DNA of 64,000 bases from Anaeramoeba flamelloides (lineage: Eukaryota > Metamonada > Anaeramoebidae): NCBI GenBank assembly GCA_027625915.1, contig JANTQA010000008.1:12401001-12465000 (forward strand), written 5' to 3'. Positions 13,707-25,380 of this stretch are shown piece by piece (the stretch's first letter is position 1; the number at the start of each line of letters is the position of its first letter). Both the position numbers and the translations under genes were made by a program. The notes beneath the pieces were generated by a model. It did not search any database. It had not been told where the DNA came from and saw only the letters and a program-made list of their open reading frames with translations.

Positions 13707-13784
<78 letters not shown>

Positions 13785-16700
13785 CACACATCAATGAATA
13801 CAATAGTTTTCTTTATATTTCTTTGAGTTTTTGTTTTGAAAAAAAATTACTATTATCCAGATTAAACCAAAACATTTTCCTTTCACTTTCAAATTTAAGG
13901 GTCAAGTGTAATTACAGTTAAAAATAATTTTCTGAAATGGAAAAAAAAAAATTAGTAATTTTTATGGGTGCCCAATACCAATCAAACAATAACCAACATA
14001 CGAAGCGCGATCGATATCCAAAAAACACAATCAAAAAAGAGGAAATTTTTAGAAAAAAGCGCCAAAGAGCGACACTCAATTTCCAATTTGAATGGTTATG
14101 ATCTCTAATTTTGAAAACAACTGTGTTAGTTTTGAAGTGTCGTCTCTTTGGCGCTTTTTGTAGATCTAGAAGATTTTTTTTTTCATTTTTTTCTATTCTC
14201 AAATAAGTTATTTTTTTCGAAAGAATGTTACAAAATCCTTTATTTGTCAAATATTGAGGCTTCAAACTAACCAAAAATTAGATTAAATTGAATTAAATTG
14301 ATTGTGCACTTTAAGATTAATAATTTTTTTTAAATTGAAGAAATTTAACACTTTTGGAAATTTAAAAAAAAGTAACGATAATTTTTGTTTTTAAAATTTT
14401 GATTTTTTGAAATTGAGAATGCTTTTCAACTTTTTTTCGTTAAATGAATTTTTTTGCCAATGAGGATCCTCTCAAAAATTTTTTTTGTTTATTTGAATTT
14501 TGTCAATCAAAGGAAGTGCAATTTCACAATACCCTTTTTTGGTATCAAGTCACCCCTTTGAGTCTGGAACAAATTCACGGTAAATGACTATACCCTTAAT
14601 AATCCATTTTCAGTAAATAATTAATAAACTCAAAAAAAAAATATGAAACAGTTTATTGAATTAATTCTCTTATTTATTATAATAAACAAAAATCACATAA
14701 ACACTGCATTACAAAACCACTCTATTTAAGGACAATTTGGGAATTAATAATTCAGAGAAACCATTCATATAATTGAATTGATAATAGAAAAGCATCCCAA
14801 TAATGGATGCTTTTTCACTATTTTTGATTGATCCATTTTTTTAAAAATGACCCTTCTTAAGGGATTAGTGCATCTTATTTATTTATAAATCCTAAAGCAA
14901 ATAGAACATTTGTTTTCACAAAGATACAATTAAACTTGGTAAAAAAACACCCTTTATCAACTTTAGAGAAATGAATTATCATTTTTAAAAGAGTTCAATA
15001 TTTTTTAATTAACTTTTCAAAAAAAGATTTGATCTTTTTTTGTTCACAGGATTTACATTTTGATTGTTCATAAAAAAAATTTGCAAAATAAAATAAAAAC
15101 ATCGATAATTGATTTTTTTAATTATTGATGGCACAACAATTTTACCCCACTTTCAACCGTTGCTCCATTTTTTGAGAATTTTTATTATCAATTCACAAAT
15201 TATTTGCGAAAATCTTGAGAAAATGAGAGTAAAAAATAAAATTTTACATTGCTTTAAACACTCTATTAAACCCGTACACATAACCAAGAAATTATGTTCA
15301 GAAAAATTCACAAATTAATTTCTTTTGGTCAAATTTGTTGAAACAATGTTATCGTTTTTTAAAAAGAATATCAAAATATATGACAATAGCGATTCAAACA
15401 AAAATAAATATATATTTCCAATATCTTTATTGTTTTGGTTTGGAAACAATCACTTTGTTATGCTACGAGTTTGGCCTGGAAGAACGATAAATATGATATT
15501 GTTTGAAGTGATTATAAGATAATATTGAGGAGTTCGAAGAATGATTATTATTATAACCTTAACACCAGAAAAATATCATATTTTGAGTGTGGAATGGGAT
15601 CCAAAACGAAGAATTATAACTGGTGATTTTTTGACAAATGAAACAATATGAGATGCTATTTATTTTTTAGAACTCAGGATCTAAATTTACACAACAGAAA
15701 GACAATAAGAGTAAAAAAGCAAACAAGTAAAAACCTATTTTTTATTTTTCAATGCTACTTTGAATGACTTTTTCTTCAAAGGATCTCTTTTTCTCCCAAT
15801 AGAGTTATTGAAAACATTAAAGTTAAATTTTACATTTTCTCCATTGGAGACAAAACTTGGTTTAAAACCCCACAGAAACAAACAAGATCGTCCAACTTTT
15901 CAATGGGTCTCTATCTCCCCTTTTATTTTATGTTTGTTAAGAAACATCAGAATGTGATCATACATAAAACTCCGCATCTATCATTTGGTGTTCTTAACAG
16001 TGAACTGATTTTGAAGCATTCCTCTAAAAATTTCTTAACTTGACGTAACAAAAAAAAATGGTTTTTTATTATAATTTTTTAAATTCGAATTATGTTTTTT
16101 TCTCATTTTCAAAATCATCTATAAATGGTCTATTTTCTCTTTTTCTTCAAAGAAAAAAAAGACCAAACGTTTTTCATTTTTTTTTAAAAATGATTTTAAT
16201 TTCTTTCAAAACAAAGCCAAAAGTGCTGTTTGGTTTTCGGCATTGTTTTTAAACAAAAAACGAGAATTCGTTCAATGACCAACCTTTAAGGGAAAATTGA
16301 TGGACTTTTTTCGTGAACTCTATTGATCAAATAATTGTGTTTCTTGAACCAAATTAATTTTACCATGTCGTAAATCCTTTAGCGCGGCGATCTTTTGGGA
16401 TTTACGAGATTAACAACGTCGCAAAAAAATTTGTTAGACTCTTCTAAAATAACTTTAAATAACATTTTTAAAGTTGAATTTAATCGTAAAATGCTTCCTC
16501 TTTTATCTAAATTTCAATTCAAAAGAAAAAGATCAGAAAATTTTCCAAATTTGTGTAAAAACTAAAGTATTTCCCAAAATCTTTACACAGTGACTACAAT
16601 TCTATCCTAAACTTTTGAGCATTCTAATCTCTTTCCTATTGACAGTTATGAATAATTATATACTTGTAATTTTTTACAAATAAAAAATTTGAGAGTTTAA

Positions 16701-19329
16701 AAAAAAATACATAGCTTTTTTATTTAAATTTTTGACAAAAATATTTGATAAATTTTTTTTCCCATTTGAGGCTAATAAATTTATATCTTTCATAATACTC
16801 AATAAAGCGATTTATGTTTTCATAATATTGAGTACAGTAATTGCATTTTTTCAACATAATTTGAGAAAAAAACAAAATTTTTTTAAAAAAAACCTTTCCT
16901 CTTTGATTTTAAAATAAAAATTTTTCTTTGCTTATGTAATAACTAAAATTGAATTGTTTTATGTTTATTTATATATATTTCTTTCTCTTAATTTTTTATA
17001 GAATCATGGAAATCTACCAATTCATTTATTATTGGCTGAAAATTCAAGACAAATGGATTGCTCAAGAATCGTTTATTATTTATTAAAATCAGGTACTGAT
17101 ATAAACGTCGAAAATGTAAGTCAATTTCAAATTGTATTTTTTTGAATTAAAAAAAATTTTTTTTTCAATGTTTTATCATAAGATATAATGTTTAAATCAT
17201 ATCTGAATCGTTTAATCAAAACAAAATTGATGATTGTTGATATAAAATAAACACTTCCCTTTGAATGGGATTTAATTTTTTTAAATATAACAAATATATT
17301 TGCTAAAAAGAATGTAACAAAAAAATGATCTGTAAAAGATTATTTTCAACAATCCTTTATTGTAAATTAAAAAATCATTGATTTCTAATTCAAAAGTATA
17401 CTTGGAAAGGGATTAAAATTAAAAAAAGATCTTGAAAAAAAAACTTTACCTTTTTCTTGTTAAACACATAATAATTGAAAAAGAATCAAATAAAAAATTT
17501 GCAACAAATTATTTGGAATTGTAATTCAAAAAAATATATGTTTTGAAATACCAATTAAAAGTTTAACATAAAGTCTTAAATTTTGCAAAAATGTAAATTA
17601 TTTAAAAATTTTTTCTCAAATTTTTCATTATTAACTCTACCAAAATACCTTCAATTAAACAATATATTTTATAAGTTTATATTCTCCAAATTTGCCTTGA
17701 TTACATTTATTTAAAATTATTGTAATTTGTTTTTAACCCCAAGTAAGTTATTTCCAAGAAAGTGGGGCAAATTTATTTTAAAATATATTCATTAAACCCA
17801 ATTTTCAAAAAAGTATTTAAATATTCAAAATCATTAACTATCATTTATTGGTTCTTGATAATAATTCAAATTTATTTCTTAGTATTGTATTAAATAAATA
17901 AAAGATATTAAATTTTCTGATCTCGACTTTATCTGATATTTTTTAGATGTTAAAAATAGGTGTTTATTTTTTTTTTTTGATCGAAAAAATCCAGTTTTCA
18001 TAACTTGTTTAATCTCAACAAATTTTCAAATAAACTCTTTTTCAAAAAAAAGGGCAAAAAATTTCAAGAATTATTCATAATTGAATCAAATTAATTGTAG
18101 TATCATTCTAAAATCTAAGAAACTCTTTAAAATAAAAAAAAAAAACACTCAACTGAATCTTTAAAACCCAATAAAACAAAACAATAAAAATAAAATTAAA
18201 TATTTTAAAAATTGATTAACCCTTTTATTTGAAATGAAAAATCTCGTTTTGGAAATTGTAAAAAAAAACAATTTGAATACATTATTTAACAATTTTAAAC
18301 AAACTTCTTTAGTAACAAAGGGAATGAGGCAATTAAAAAAGGAAAAGGATAAAAAGTAAAAAAAAAAATTTTTTTTTTTTTATTTTGCTTTTTATTGAAA
18401 ATCTCGTAGTGTATTTGTAAAATCAAAGAGTTTTATTTATTTTTTTAAAATGATCAAATCGATATTAAATTGAAATTTGAACAATTAAGAACTCAAATAA
18501 TATTATTTAAACAACTTTTTTTTTTTTCATTTTTCGGCCTTATATATATATTTTTTTTTCTATCTTTACTTTAATGTTGATTTATTTTTTAATCGATTAA
18601 CATACATATCTTGTTATTTTATTTTATTTTTTTTTATAGATGTATCGAAGAAAGCCAATTGATTACGTTTGGGGCGATTCAATTAATAAGGAGAATATCA
18701 CTCAAATGTTTCAAATAACATTTGAAGGTTTAAAAGATGATTTTATTCAGTTTTATAAAAGTAAAGAATTTACTGATTTTGAAATCAATGAGATCCCGGT
18801 TCATAAAGAACTCATCGAATTGAGGACGGGGTTAACTGCGGAATTTGTAAAGCAGAAATGCGAATATTTCAATAAACCAGATATTGTACAATTTATAAAA
18901 TGGATTTACACAGACGAAATACCCCAAAAATCAGAATCCTTTTCCAAGCTTTTGACATTATTGGAAATCGAAGATTTTCAAACCAGAAGTTTGGAAAACG
19001 CAATCAGTGATCTATTTTTTGATGAAAAGGGTAAAGATTTTGAAATATTATTTGAAAACGGATCAATCCCAGTTCATAAATTAATTTTACAATGCAGAAC
19101 CGGTCTCTTTCACGGAATGTTTTTAAGTACATCTGGCAATATCAGCAAGGTTAGAGACTATACTAAAAAATCAATCAAGGCAGTTAAATTGTTAATTGAA
19201 TATTTGTATTTAGATAGCCTTGATATTTTTCAATTAAACGATGATATCATCCAAGATCTATCCGATTGCGTTGATTATTACCAATTAAATCCCAGGTGCA
19301 ATTTAAAATACGAATTATATTACCATTAA
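11446..19329 (+). CDS. Ankyrin-repeat protein with two C-terminal BTB domains
   Basis: Exons 11446-13656, 17002-17115 and 18640-19329, all joined in phase 0 through GTAATT...TATAG and GTAAGT...TATAG introns, give 1004 residues. Residues 30 to about 785 hold roughly 17 ankyrin repeats with the usual TPLHxxC pattern. Exon 2 (38 residues) is one repeat, and its first Asp comes from exon 1. The repeat starting near residue 353 is split by about 100 residues of Lys/Glu/Asn-rich sequence (12541-12840). Exon 3 adds two BTB-like domains, each with the IPVH(K) motif (about residues 808-900 and 906-1000). Ankyrin-BTB proteins are usually protein-binding scaffolds, often cullin-3 substrate adaptors; that role is inference. 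The open frame reads 8 codons past the first donor, so an unspliced form would end after the repeats and lack both BTB domains. Confidence 0.88.
13708..13783 (+). repeat. CA dinucleotide microsatellite
   Basis: About 37 CA units with one interruption near the 3' end, starting 50 bp downstream of the exon 1 donor of the ankyrin-BTB gene. It makes a Cys/Val frame on the minus strand that is not a gene. Confidence 0.95.
14052..14160. repeat. Inverted repeat with GCGCCAAAGAG arms
   Basis: Arms of about 28 bp at 14052-14079 and 14132-14160 share AAAAAGCGCCAAAGAG and ACACT blocks with few mismatches, separated by about 52 bp. It could be a small non-autonomous element or a transcribed hairpin; only one copy is seen here. 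Confidence 0.6.
17116..18639 (+). other. Intron 2 of the ankyrin-BTB gene
   Basis: 1.5 kb, GTAAGT donor, acceptor preceded by a long T-rich tract ending TATAG. No internal gene or clear repeat family seen. Confidence 0.85.
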
Positions 19330-19555
19330 CTAATCATTTATTTGTAAATGGTTCTAAACTGTTTCCCAGTGTCGCAAAATTATTATTATTTTCAACCGAT
19401 TATTATTTTTGAAAATATTCCTTATGGAGAGAATATTTATCAAATATATATATATTATTATTTGTCTTTTATTTTTTAAAATAAATAAAATTTCAATAAA
19501 TTTATTGTGTTTGAAAAAAAAAATTTTTTTTCTTATTTAAGGTTCCAGTCACTAA

Positions 19556-19644
19556 CTATGAATTTCCTTCATGCTTAAGGAGTTACTAACGCTCGAAAAA
19601 TGAGAATGTTGACGTGCGCTCCTTTTCATTGGAAACATTCATAG
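19556..19644. repeat. Imperfect inverted repeat in the intergenic spacer
   Basis: CTATGAATTTCC at 19556 is mirrored by GGAAACATTCATAG ending at 19644. Inner blocks GGAG and CTCC also pair. The segment is GC-richer than its surroundings and lies between the ankyrin-BTB and Dbf4-like genes. It could be a structured RNA, a regulatory element of the downstream gene or an old element. Confidence 0.35.
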
Positions 19645-20069
19645 ATATTAAAGTAAAAATTCAGAGTATTTTGAGGATCTTCATTAATGACATGTTTTCC
19701 TTTTGTTCGTTTTTAGTTATGGTTCGAACGTTAACTCTATTTTCTGAAATTTCAAGACACACTGAGAAATAAAGATAATTGATGTGACTTTTCTTTCTGT
19801 ACAACAAAATGAAATCTTTTTGGGAGATCTTTAAAAATAATTTTTTGTTTTAATTTGTGTTTTGGTTTCTGAAACGTGTTGAGTAAATATCATCTAAATA
19901 ATTGGTGAATAGGGAACCAATTTTTTTGAAATCCAAAAATAGGTTGTTGATTAGAAAAGTAATAACCAAGGAGCCCAAAATTGAAAAACCTCTTTTGCAA
20001 ACAAAATACGATAAATCATTTTTTTTTTTTTTTTTTCTCCAAAACAATTTTCTTTTCATTTTAATTTGG

Positions 20070-23000
20070 ATGACCGTCCCAAATAAAACGTTAAAGGGGA
20101 TGGTTTTTTATTTAGACATAAAAGATCAGAAAATTCTTAACGACACTTCTGAAAAGTTACGTTACTTTGGATTTGAAGTTGCAACTTTTCTCAGCGGGCG
20201 TATTGATTGTTTTGTCACAGATCAGTATAGCCCAACCCAATTTAAAAAAAGCAAAAAACTGCAGTACTGCGATCCCACAAGTTCACCTCTTGTTTCTTTA
20301 ACAAGCACCCCTTCTCAAATTATTCCTACAACACCGGAAAAAAACAATATCCAAACACCAAAGTCTCCCTTTCGGACAAGAACAACAAAAAGGTTTCAGT
20401 CTTTAAAATTTGATAAATTGCTAAGTAAGTCATTGATTGTTTCAGTATTATTTTGTTTGTTTTCTGAGTTAGTAGCTAATTCAAGAAACCAACCAAGAAA
20501 CAAAAACAAAAACAAAAACAAAAACAAAAACAAAAGCATTAATAAAAAAACAACCAAGAAACAAAAACAAAAAAACTCAATTTTTTATTCATTCCTTTTT
20601 TGAAACAAAACCAAATCTTTTTCATAATTTAAAAAAATTCCAAAACTTGAAATCAAGCCACGAATTAAATTTTCAACAAATTATTGTTCAAATTTTAGAA
20701 CTGTGTATTATCGATCGTGCTCTTTTTTTATTTTTTTTTTAATAGGCCCACAAATTTTACACAAATTGAACAAAATTACCATCCGTTTTTGACTTTAAAA
20801 TTACAAACTTTTAAATGCACAAATTTGATTTTATTTAAAAAATAAATAACAAAAGTCAAAAAACAATTGGAAATGTTTCCAAAAAAGTTTGAAAAAAAAA
20901 AGAATAGAAAGCAATTCAAAAAAAAAACTTTCTTATAGCATCTCAGCTATGATTGTATTGTTACCTTTGAAAACACTTATTTGAAAATGGCTGTGACATA
21001 TAATTCGATTGAAAACTAATTTCCTTTTTATTGTTTTGGCTACAAATACAATTGAAAAACAAGAAAACAAAAGAATTTCAGGTGAAAGAATATTCTCAAA
21101 ATGAATTAAAAAGAGGTGGCCTTCTTTTAATTACCACGCACTCATAATGCTAAATTGGAAGATTCAATTTCAAAAAATACATTCGTTTTCTTTACTTTCA
21201 CAAGGATCACCCATACTTTACAATTTTATAACATATGCATCAACAATGCTCTACAAAAATGCAAAAAATGATGTCTTAATTTCCAAGTTTTTTTGATAAA
21301 TTTTTGTTTTTTCCATTAGTCAGGATACTTTTCCAGTATGACGCACAATGGAGAGAAAACTTGCCAGAATATTTGATGTTTTAAGTGGCAACACTTTCCA
21401 TTTAATAAACGATTGATCATTGGTGATGTTTGTTTGTTTTTTTTTGATTTTGGAAAAATTATCATCAATTTTCCGATTTCTGTTTCTTCCCCAAACCACT
21501 TTTTTTTTTTTTTTTTTTAAATACAATAGAGCGTTACTAAACACATCAAATATTCTGGCAAGTTTTCTCTCCATTGTGCGTCATACTGGAAAAGTATCCT
21601 GACTAATGGAAAAAACAAAAATTTATCAAAAAAACTTGGAAATTAAGACATCATTTTTTACATTTGTGAAATCTATCAAATGTTAAAGAACAATTTAAGG
21701 ACTATCTAAAAAAAAAAGCCACTGTGGGGGAATGTGCTCGGTCAAAACATTGTTAAATTAGTTCCATTTATCTCTTGAGATCCAGAATAATTATTAAAAT
21801 TTCAAAATTTGATATGATCTGATTCTTAATTCTAAGTTTATAGTATTTTCCACAGCCTAACCCTTTTTCATCTAAGATAAGTATTATCTTGGTTTTCAGT
21901 AAAAACATTTGAACAAATCAAGTCTTATCAATAATGAATGTAGTTGTGGTTTTCGCCATGTATCGACTTACAATTCAGGAATTAGATAAGCGAAAAGTTC
22001 CAATTTTTTTGGGATTGGAGGAAATTTAAAAGTTCTTCTGGATCTCAAGAGATAAATGGACCTAATTCTTCAATATTTTTGACCGAGCACACCCCCCACA
22101 GTTCCTTTATTTTAGATAACCCTGAACAGTTTTTTACTTTTATTAAAATAATTTTTATACAGGATATAGGTAAATGTGAAAAGAATTCCATTTAATAAAA
22201 TAAATAAATCCAGAAGAAAATAGGTATATTGTATAATATTTTGCTTTATTATCAACGAAAAACTACCCCCTTTTTTTTTTTTTTTATGTTATTTTTTTTT
22301 GATACAGAGGTGAAAAATCGATTATCTCAATATTTTTAAGTTTTCAGAATAAATTAGTAATGCAATTGTTTTCTCGTTAAAAAGTACCAGTTTTTGTTGA
22401 CTTTTTTATGTTTAACTTAAAAACCATAATGAAAAAAAATAGATTTCGTTCAATTTTCGCAATTCTTTCAAAATACTATTAATTCAAAAATTAATTAGAA
22501 AAATCTCTAATTTGGTTTTATAATGAAAAGATCACCTAAATAAAATTATTTGAATAGATCCTATTTTCAGGACTTTTTTAAAAAAGTGTGATCAAAAAAA
22601 CTTTGTAAAAAATAACTGAAATTTAAATTTGTCAACTGTTTTATAGATACTTTTTGAAAAACATTTTTCTCACAATTTTTTCAAACTACTATCTGTAGAT
22701 TTAATATATTTGTTTATTTATCTCTCAATTTGAGGCTTGGGCTATTATTTTAAAAGCATTTTATTTATTCATCTAAACGAAAATTCAAAATTCCATTATT
22801 TTTGAAAACTAAATTAAGTTTAAAATACTTCTAATGAATGTATCTATTTATGGACGCTTTTAAATCAGAAGTTTCAAATTTAGTCACTTCAAAATTCCCT
22901 CCTTAACAGTTAAGATTTTCTAATATGAAATCCTTAACATTCAACTCAAATTCAAAAACTTTATAACTCTCGAAACAGTTAAAAGAATAATGATATAACT

Positions 23001-25380
23001 TCTTTTCATCGTTCATTTTGGAAAGCCTTTTGATTTTTCAAAATCTATATTTTCAAATTATTTATTTATTTGCAAAGAAAATTCAAAAAGTTAGATTACT
23101 ACAATTACTGATTTCTATGATATCCAAACTATCACTTTTTTTTCTTTAACATTCAGTTACCATTAATTATTGATAGTATTTAAATGAAATTCAATCCAAA
23201 TTCATGGAGATTACTATAAGAATTTTCAATAAATACTAGACTAAAGTACAAATAAATAAAGAATTCTTCCTAATTTATTTATCAACTTGACAATTTGATT
23301 TAAATTTAATAAAAAATCGGTTGTATTGAAAATCAATTAAAGAATAGAATTTGTGAAAAATACTTTATTAATACTGTAGAAATGAAACAAAAGTGATTTG
23401 TTTCTTTGTAAAATAATTAATATTCTTTTTTTTCTAAAGATACAACAGAAATTCAAAGTCTTTTTCCTTTTAAAAAATTCATCAACAAATAAATATATTA
23501 ATTTTTTTTTTTAATTTCTTGTTGATTAACGAATTTACCTTTATTAATACAAAAAAATATTATAAAACTAAACAAAATAAAAAATAATAAAAAAAAAAGA
23601 ACAACAACAAACACCACTTTCAATTGCAAAAAAGCTGGGAATAAAAATTAGTTCTGTTCAAACAATTAGGGGATGGCTTTATAAAAATTTATCTCAAAGC
23701 CAAAATTATGAATCTGAACAAACACTAAATCAAATTAAGGGAAATGAAAGAAAAGTTACTCTTCAAAATAAAAATTTAATTAATCAAGAAAAATCAGAAT
23801 TAAAAAATTATCTTGAAAATAAAAAAAATAATACAAAATCAAAATTATTTAATCAAAAACATTCGTTAGTCGTCAATCCTAGAATTTCACCACAAACAAA
23901 TTTCAATTCAAGGTCAAGAAAACTTTTATTGCACAAATCAAACCACAGCAACAACAATAATAAACATAAAAACAACACCAACACCAATAATGTAACCAAC
24001 AAAAATAATAATCCAAACATTAAGAAGAAATTAAATTTTTTACAAAATCAGACTCAAAATTTACTTGTTAACAAGAATTCTCAAATAATCAACGAAAATA
24101 TGAACATAAATACAAATTTAAATATTAATAAGACAAATAATAATAATTCAAATCTTATTACCAATAAAAATCTCCAAACAAATCAATCTTCAGAAATTAA
24201 GGATACTAAATTTATTTATCCTTATCTGATGATTGAAAGTAATTATTCATTTTATAAACCCTTATTTAAAGAATTCACAGATCAAAAAATACCAGAAACA
24301 AGAGGATTTTTATATAAAAAATCTCGACAAAGAAATCCGAAATATTCTTTAAAATTTTTATATAAAAAAAAAATTGAAAACAAAAAAGTAAGAAGAAGAA
24401 AAGTGAAAATTAAAGGTAGTGGTCTTTGTGCGATATGTCGGAAACGCTATAGGGTATTAGAAGAACACATTTTAGAAAAAATACATCGAGATTTTGCACA
24501 AAATGATCAAAATTATCAAAAAATTGATAATTTGTTTTTTCAAATTTCAAATATTTCTCAAAATCATCAAACAAATGAAAAGAATATAACTGAGAATGAA
24601 AATATAAATAATAATTTCAATTCTAGATCTAATGAAGGTGGTGAAGATGATGATGATGGAGATGATGATGATGATGGTGATGATGATGATGAAAAAAAAA
24701 ATGTATTGAATAACATCGACATCAATGGAAAACAAAATAAAAATAAATTTTATAAACTTAAGAAGAATAAGCCATTCTTTAATTTTTTTAATTTAAATGA
24801 ACAAACTTCAGAAATCAATTCAGAAGCAACAACAGATTGTGAACAACAAGAAAGTATTAGTACGGAAATCCCAACAAATGGATCATTTTCTGGAATCATG
24901 AAACAAACTATCCATGTAATTCCTCAATATACAAAACAACAAAATTGGGAAAATGAAATTCTTTTACCCAAATTTGAAACAAATTCTGAAAACTATGATG
25001 ATCAAAGAAATGTCCAAGGAACAAATCTTGAAAAATTAAGAAAACAAATCGTAAACGAGAGGAAAAGAAAAAAACCAGAGATTATTTTTCATGAAATACA
25101 ACCAGATAACCATTTTCCAAAAAATTTTACTTTCGATAAGTTATATACAATTGAAGATGATGCCGAAGTTGAGGAAAGTAAAAATATAAATTTAAAACAA
25201 AGAAATCATTACCACCTACAACAACAACAACAACAGCAACAACAGCAACAACAACAGCAGCAGCAGCAGATGAATGAAAAAGATCTGGATTATCATAATG
25301 ATATTAGTTTTACTTTAAATAATGAAATTACGAACGAGAATAATGAAAAAAGAGAAAAAAAAGAAATCAAAAATCATTAA
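20070..25380 (+). CDS. DBF4: Dbf4-like regulatory subunit of the Cdc7 (DDK) kinase
   Basis: Exons 20070-20424 and 23600-25380 join at a GTAAGT donor (phase 1) and an AAAAAG acceptor, giving 711 residues. All three Dbf4 signatures are visible. Motif N (BRCT-like) begins at about residue 8 with LKGMVFYLDI and continues across the junction as LGIKISSVQTIRGWL (residues 131-145). Motif M is YLMIESNYSFYKPLFKEF (about 327-344). Motif C is a CCHH zinc finger: Cys395 and Cys398 in GLCAICRKRY, then His408 and His414 before RDFAQ. In known systems Dbf4 binds and activates Cdc7 to phosphorylate the MCM helicase at replication origins. Asn-rich and Asp-rich linkers and a polyQ tract (25218-25270) lie between and after the motifs. 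The ATG at 20070 is chosen because the frame upstream is a T-tract-interrupted, unconserved stretch. Confidence 0.85.
21255..21668. mobile_element. Long inverted-repeat element, family 3, copy 1
   Basis: About 414 bp. Arms of some 115 bp are almost identical in reverse complement, from AAAAAATGATGTCTTAATTT through CACAATGGAGAG to GAATATTTGATGT. The unpaired centre contains CCATTTAATAAAC and a GGTTTGG...CAGAAAT block that recurs in the copy at 41707-42125, which is inverted relative to this one. The apparent frames on both strands are the arms read twice, not genes. Confidence 0.75.
21718..22105. mobile_element. Inverted-repeat element with CTGTGGGG ends
   Basis: About 390 bp. The left arm starts CACTGTGGGGGAATGTGCTC; the right arm ends GAGCACACCCCCCACAG. 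Arms continue inward through GGTCAAAA and CCATTTATCTCTTGAGATCC with small differences. The centre shows no coding capacity. Only one copy in this window. Superfamily unknown. Confidence 0.65.

Larger units (their letters stand above)
13657..17001 (+). other. Intron 1 of the ankyrin-BTB gene
   Basis: 3.3 kb, GTAATT donor and TATAG acceptor. It contains a long CA microsatellite 50 bp after the donor, a hairpin-like inverted repeat (14052-14160) and a 9-bp stem with a 20-base GC-rich loop at 16369-16406. Short frames inside (for example 15109-15957) have no recognisable domain. Confidence 0.8.
20425..23599 (+). other. Intron of the Dbf4-like gene
   Basis: 3.2 kb. It carries two unrelated inverted-repeat elements almost back to back (21255-21668 and 21718-22105); the rest is A+T-rich and featureless. 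The acceptor lacks a pyrimidine tract, being preceded by an A-run. Confidence 0.75.

Noticed and set aside
13532-13789. Cys/Val-repeat frame on the minus strand
   Set aside because: Product of the CA microsatellite.
13918-14274. 118-codon minus-strand frame
   Set aside because: Runs across the GCGCCAAAGAG inverted repeat and has no recognisable domain.
15325-15700. Coding-like stretch in intron 1 of the ankyrin-BTB gene containing WFGNNHFVMLRVWPGR
   Set aside because: Composition looks protein-like, but no family can be named; possibly an old element fragment. Not reported as a gene.
21320-21602. Overlapping frames on both strands ending in the same HTGKVS peptide
   Set aside because: They are the two arms of one inverted-repeat element read in opposite directions, not two proteins.
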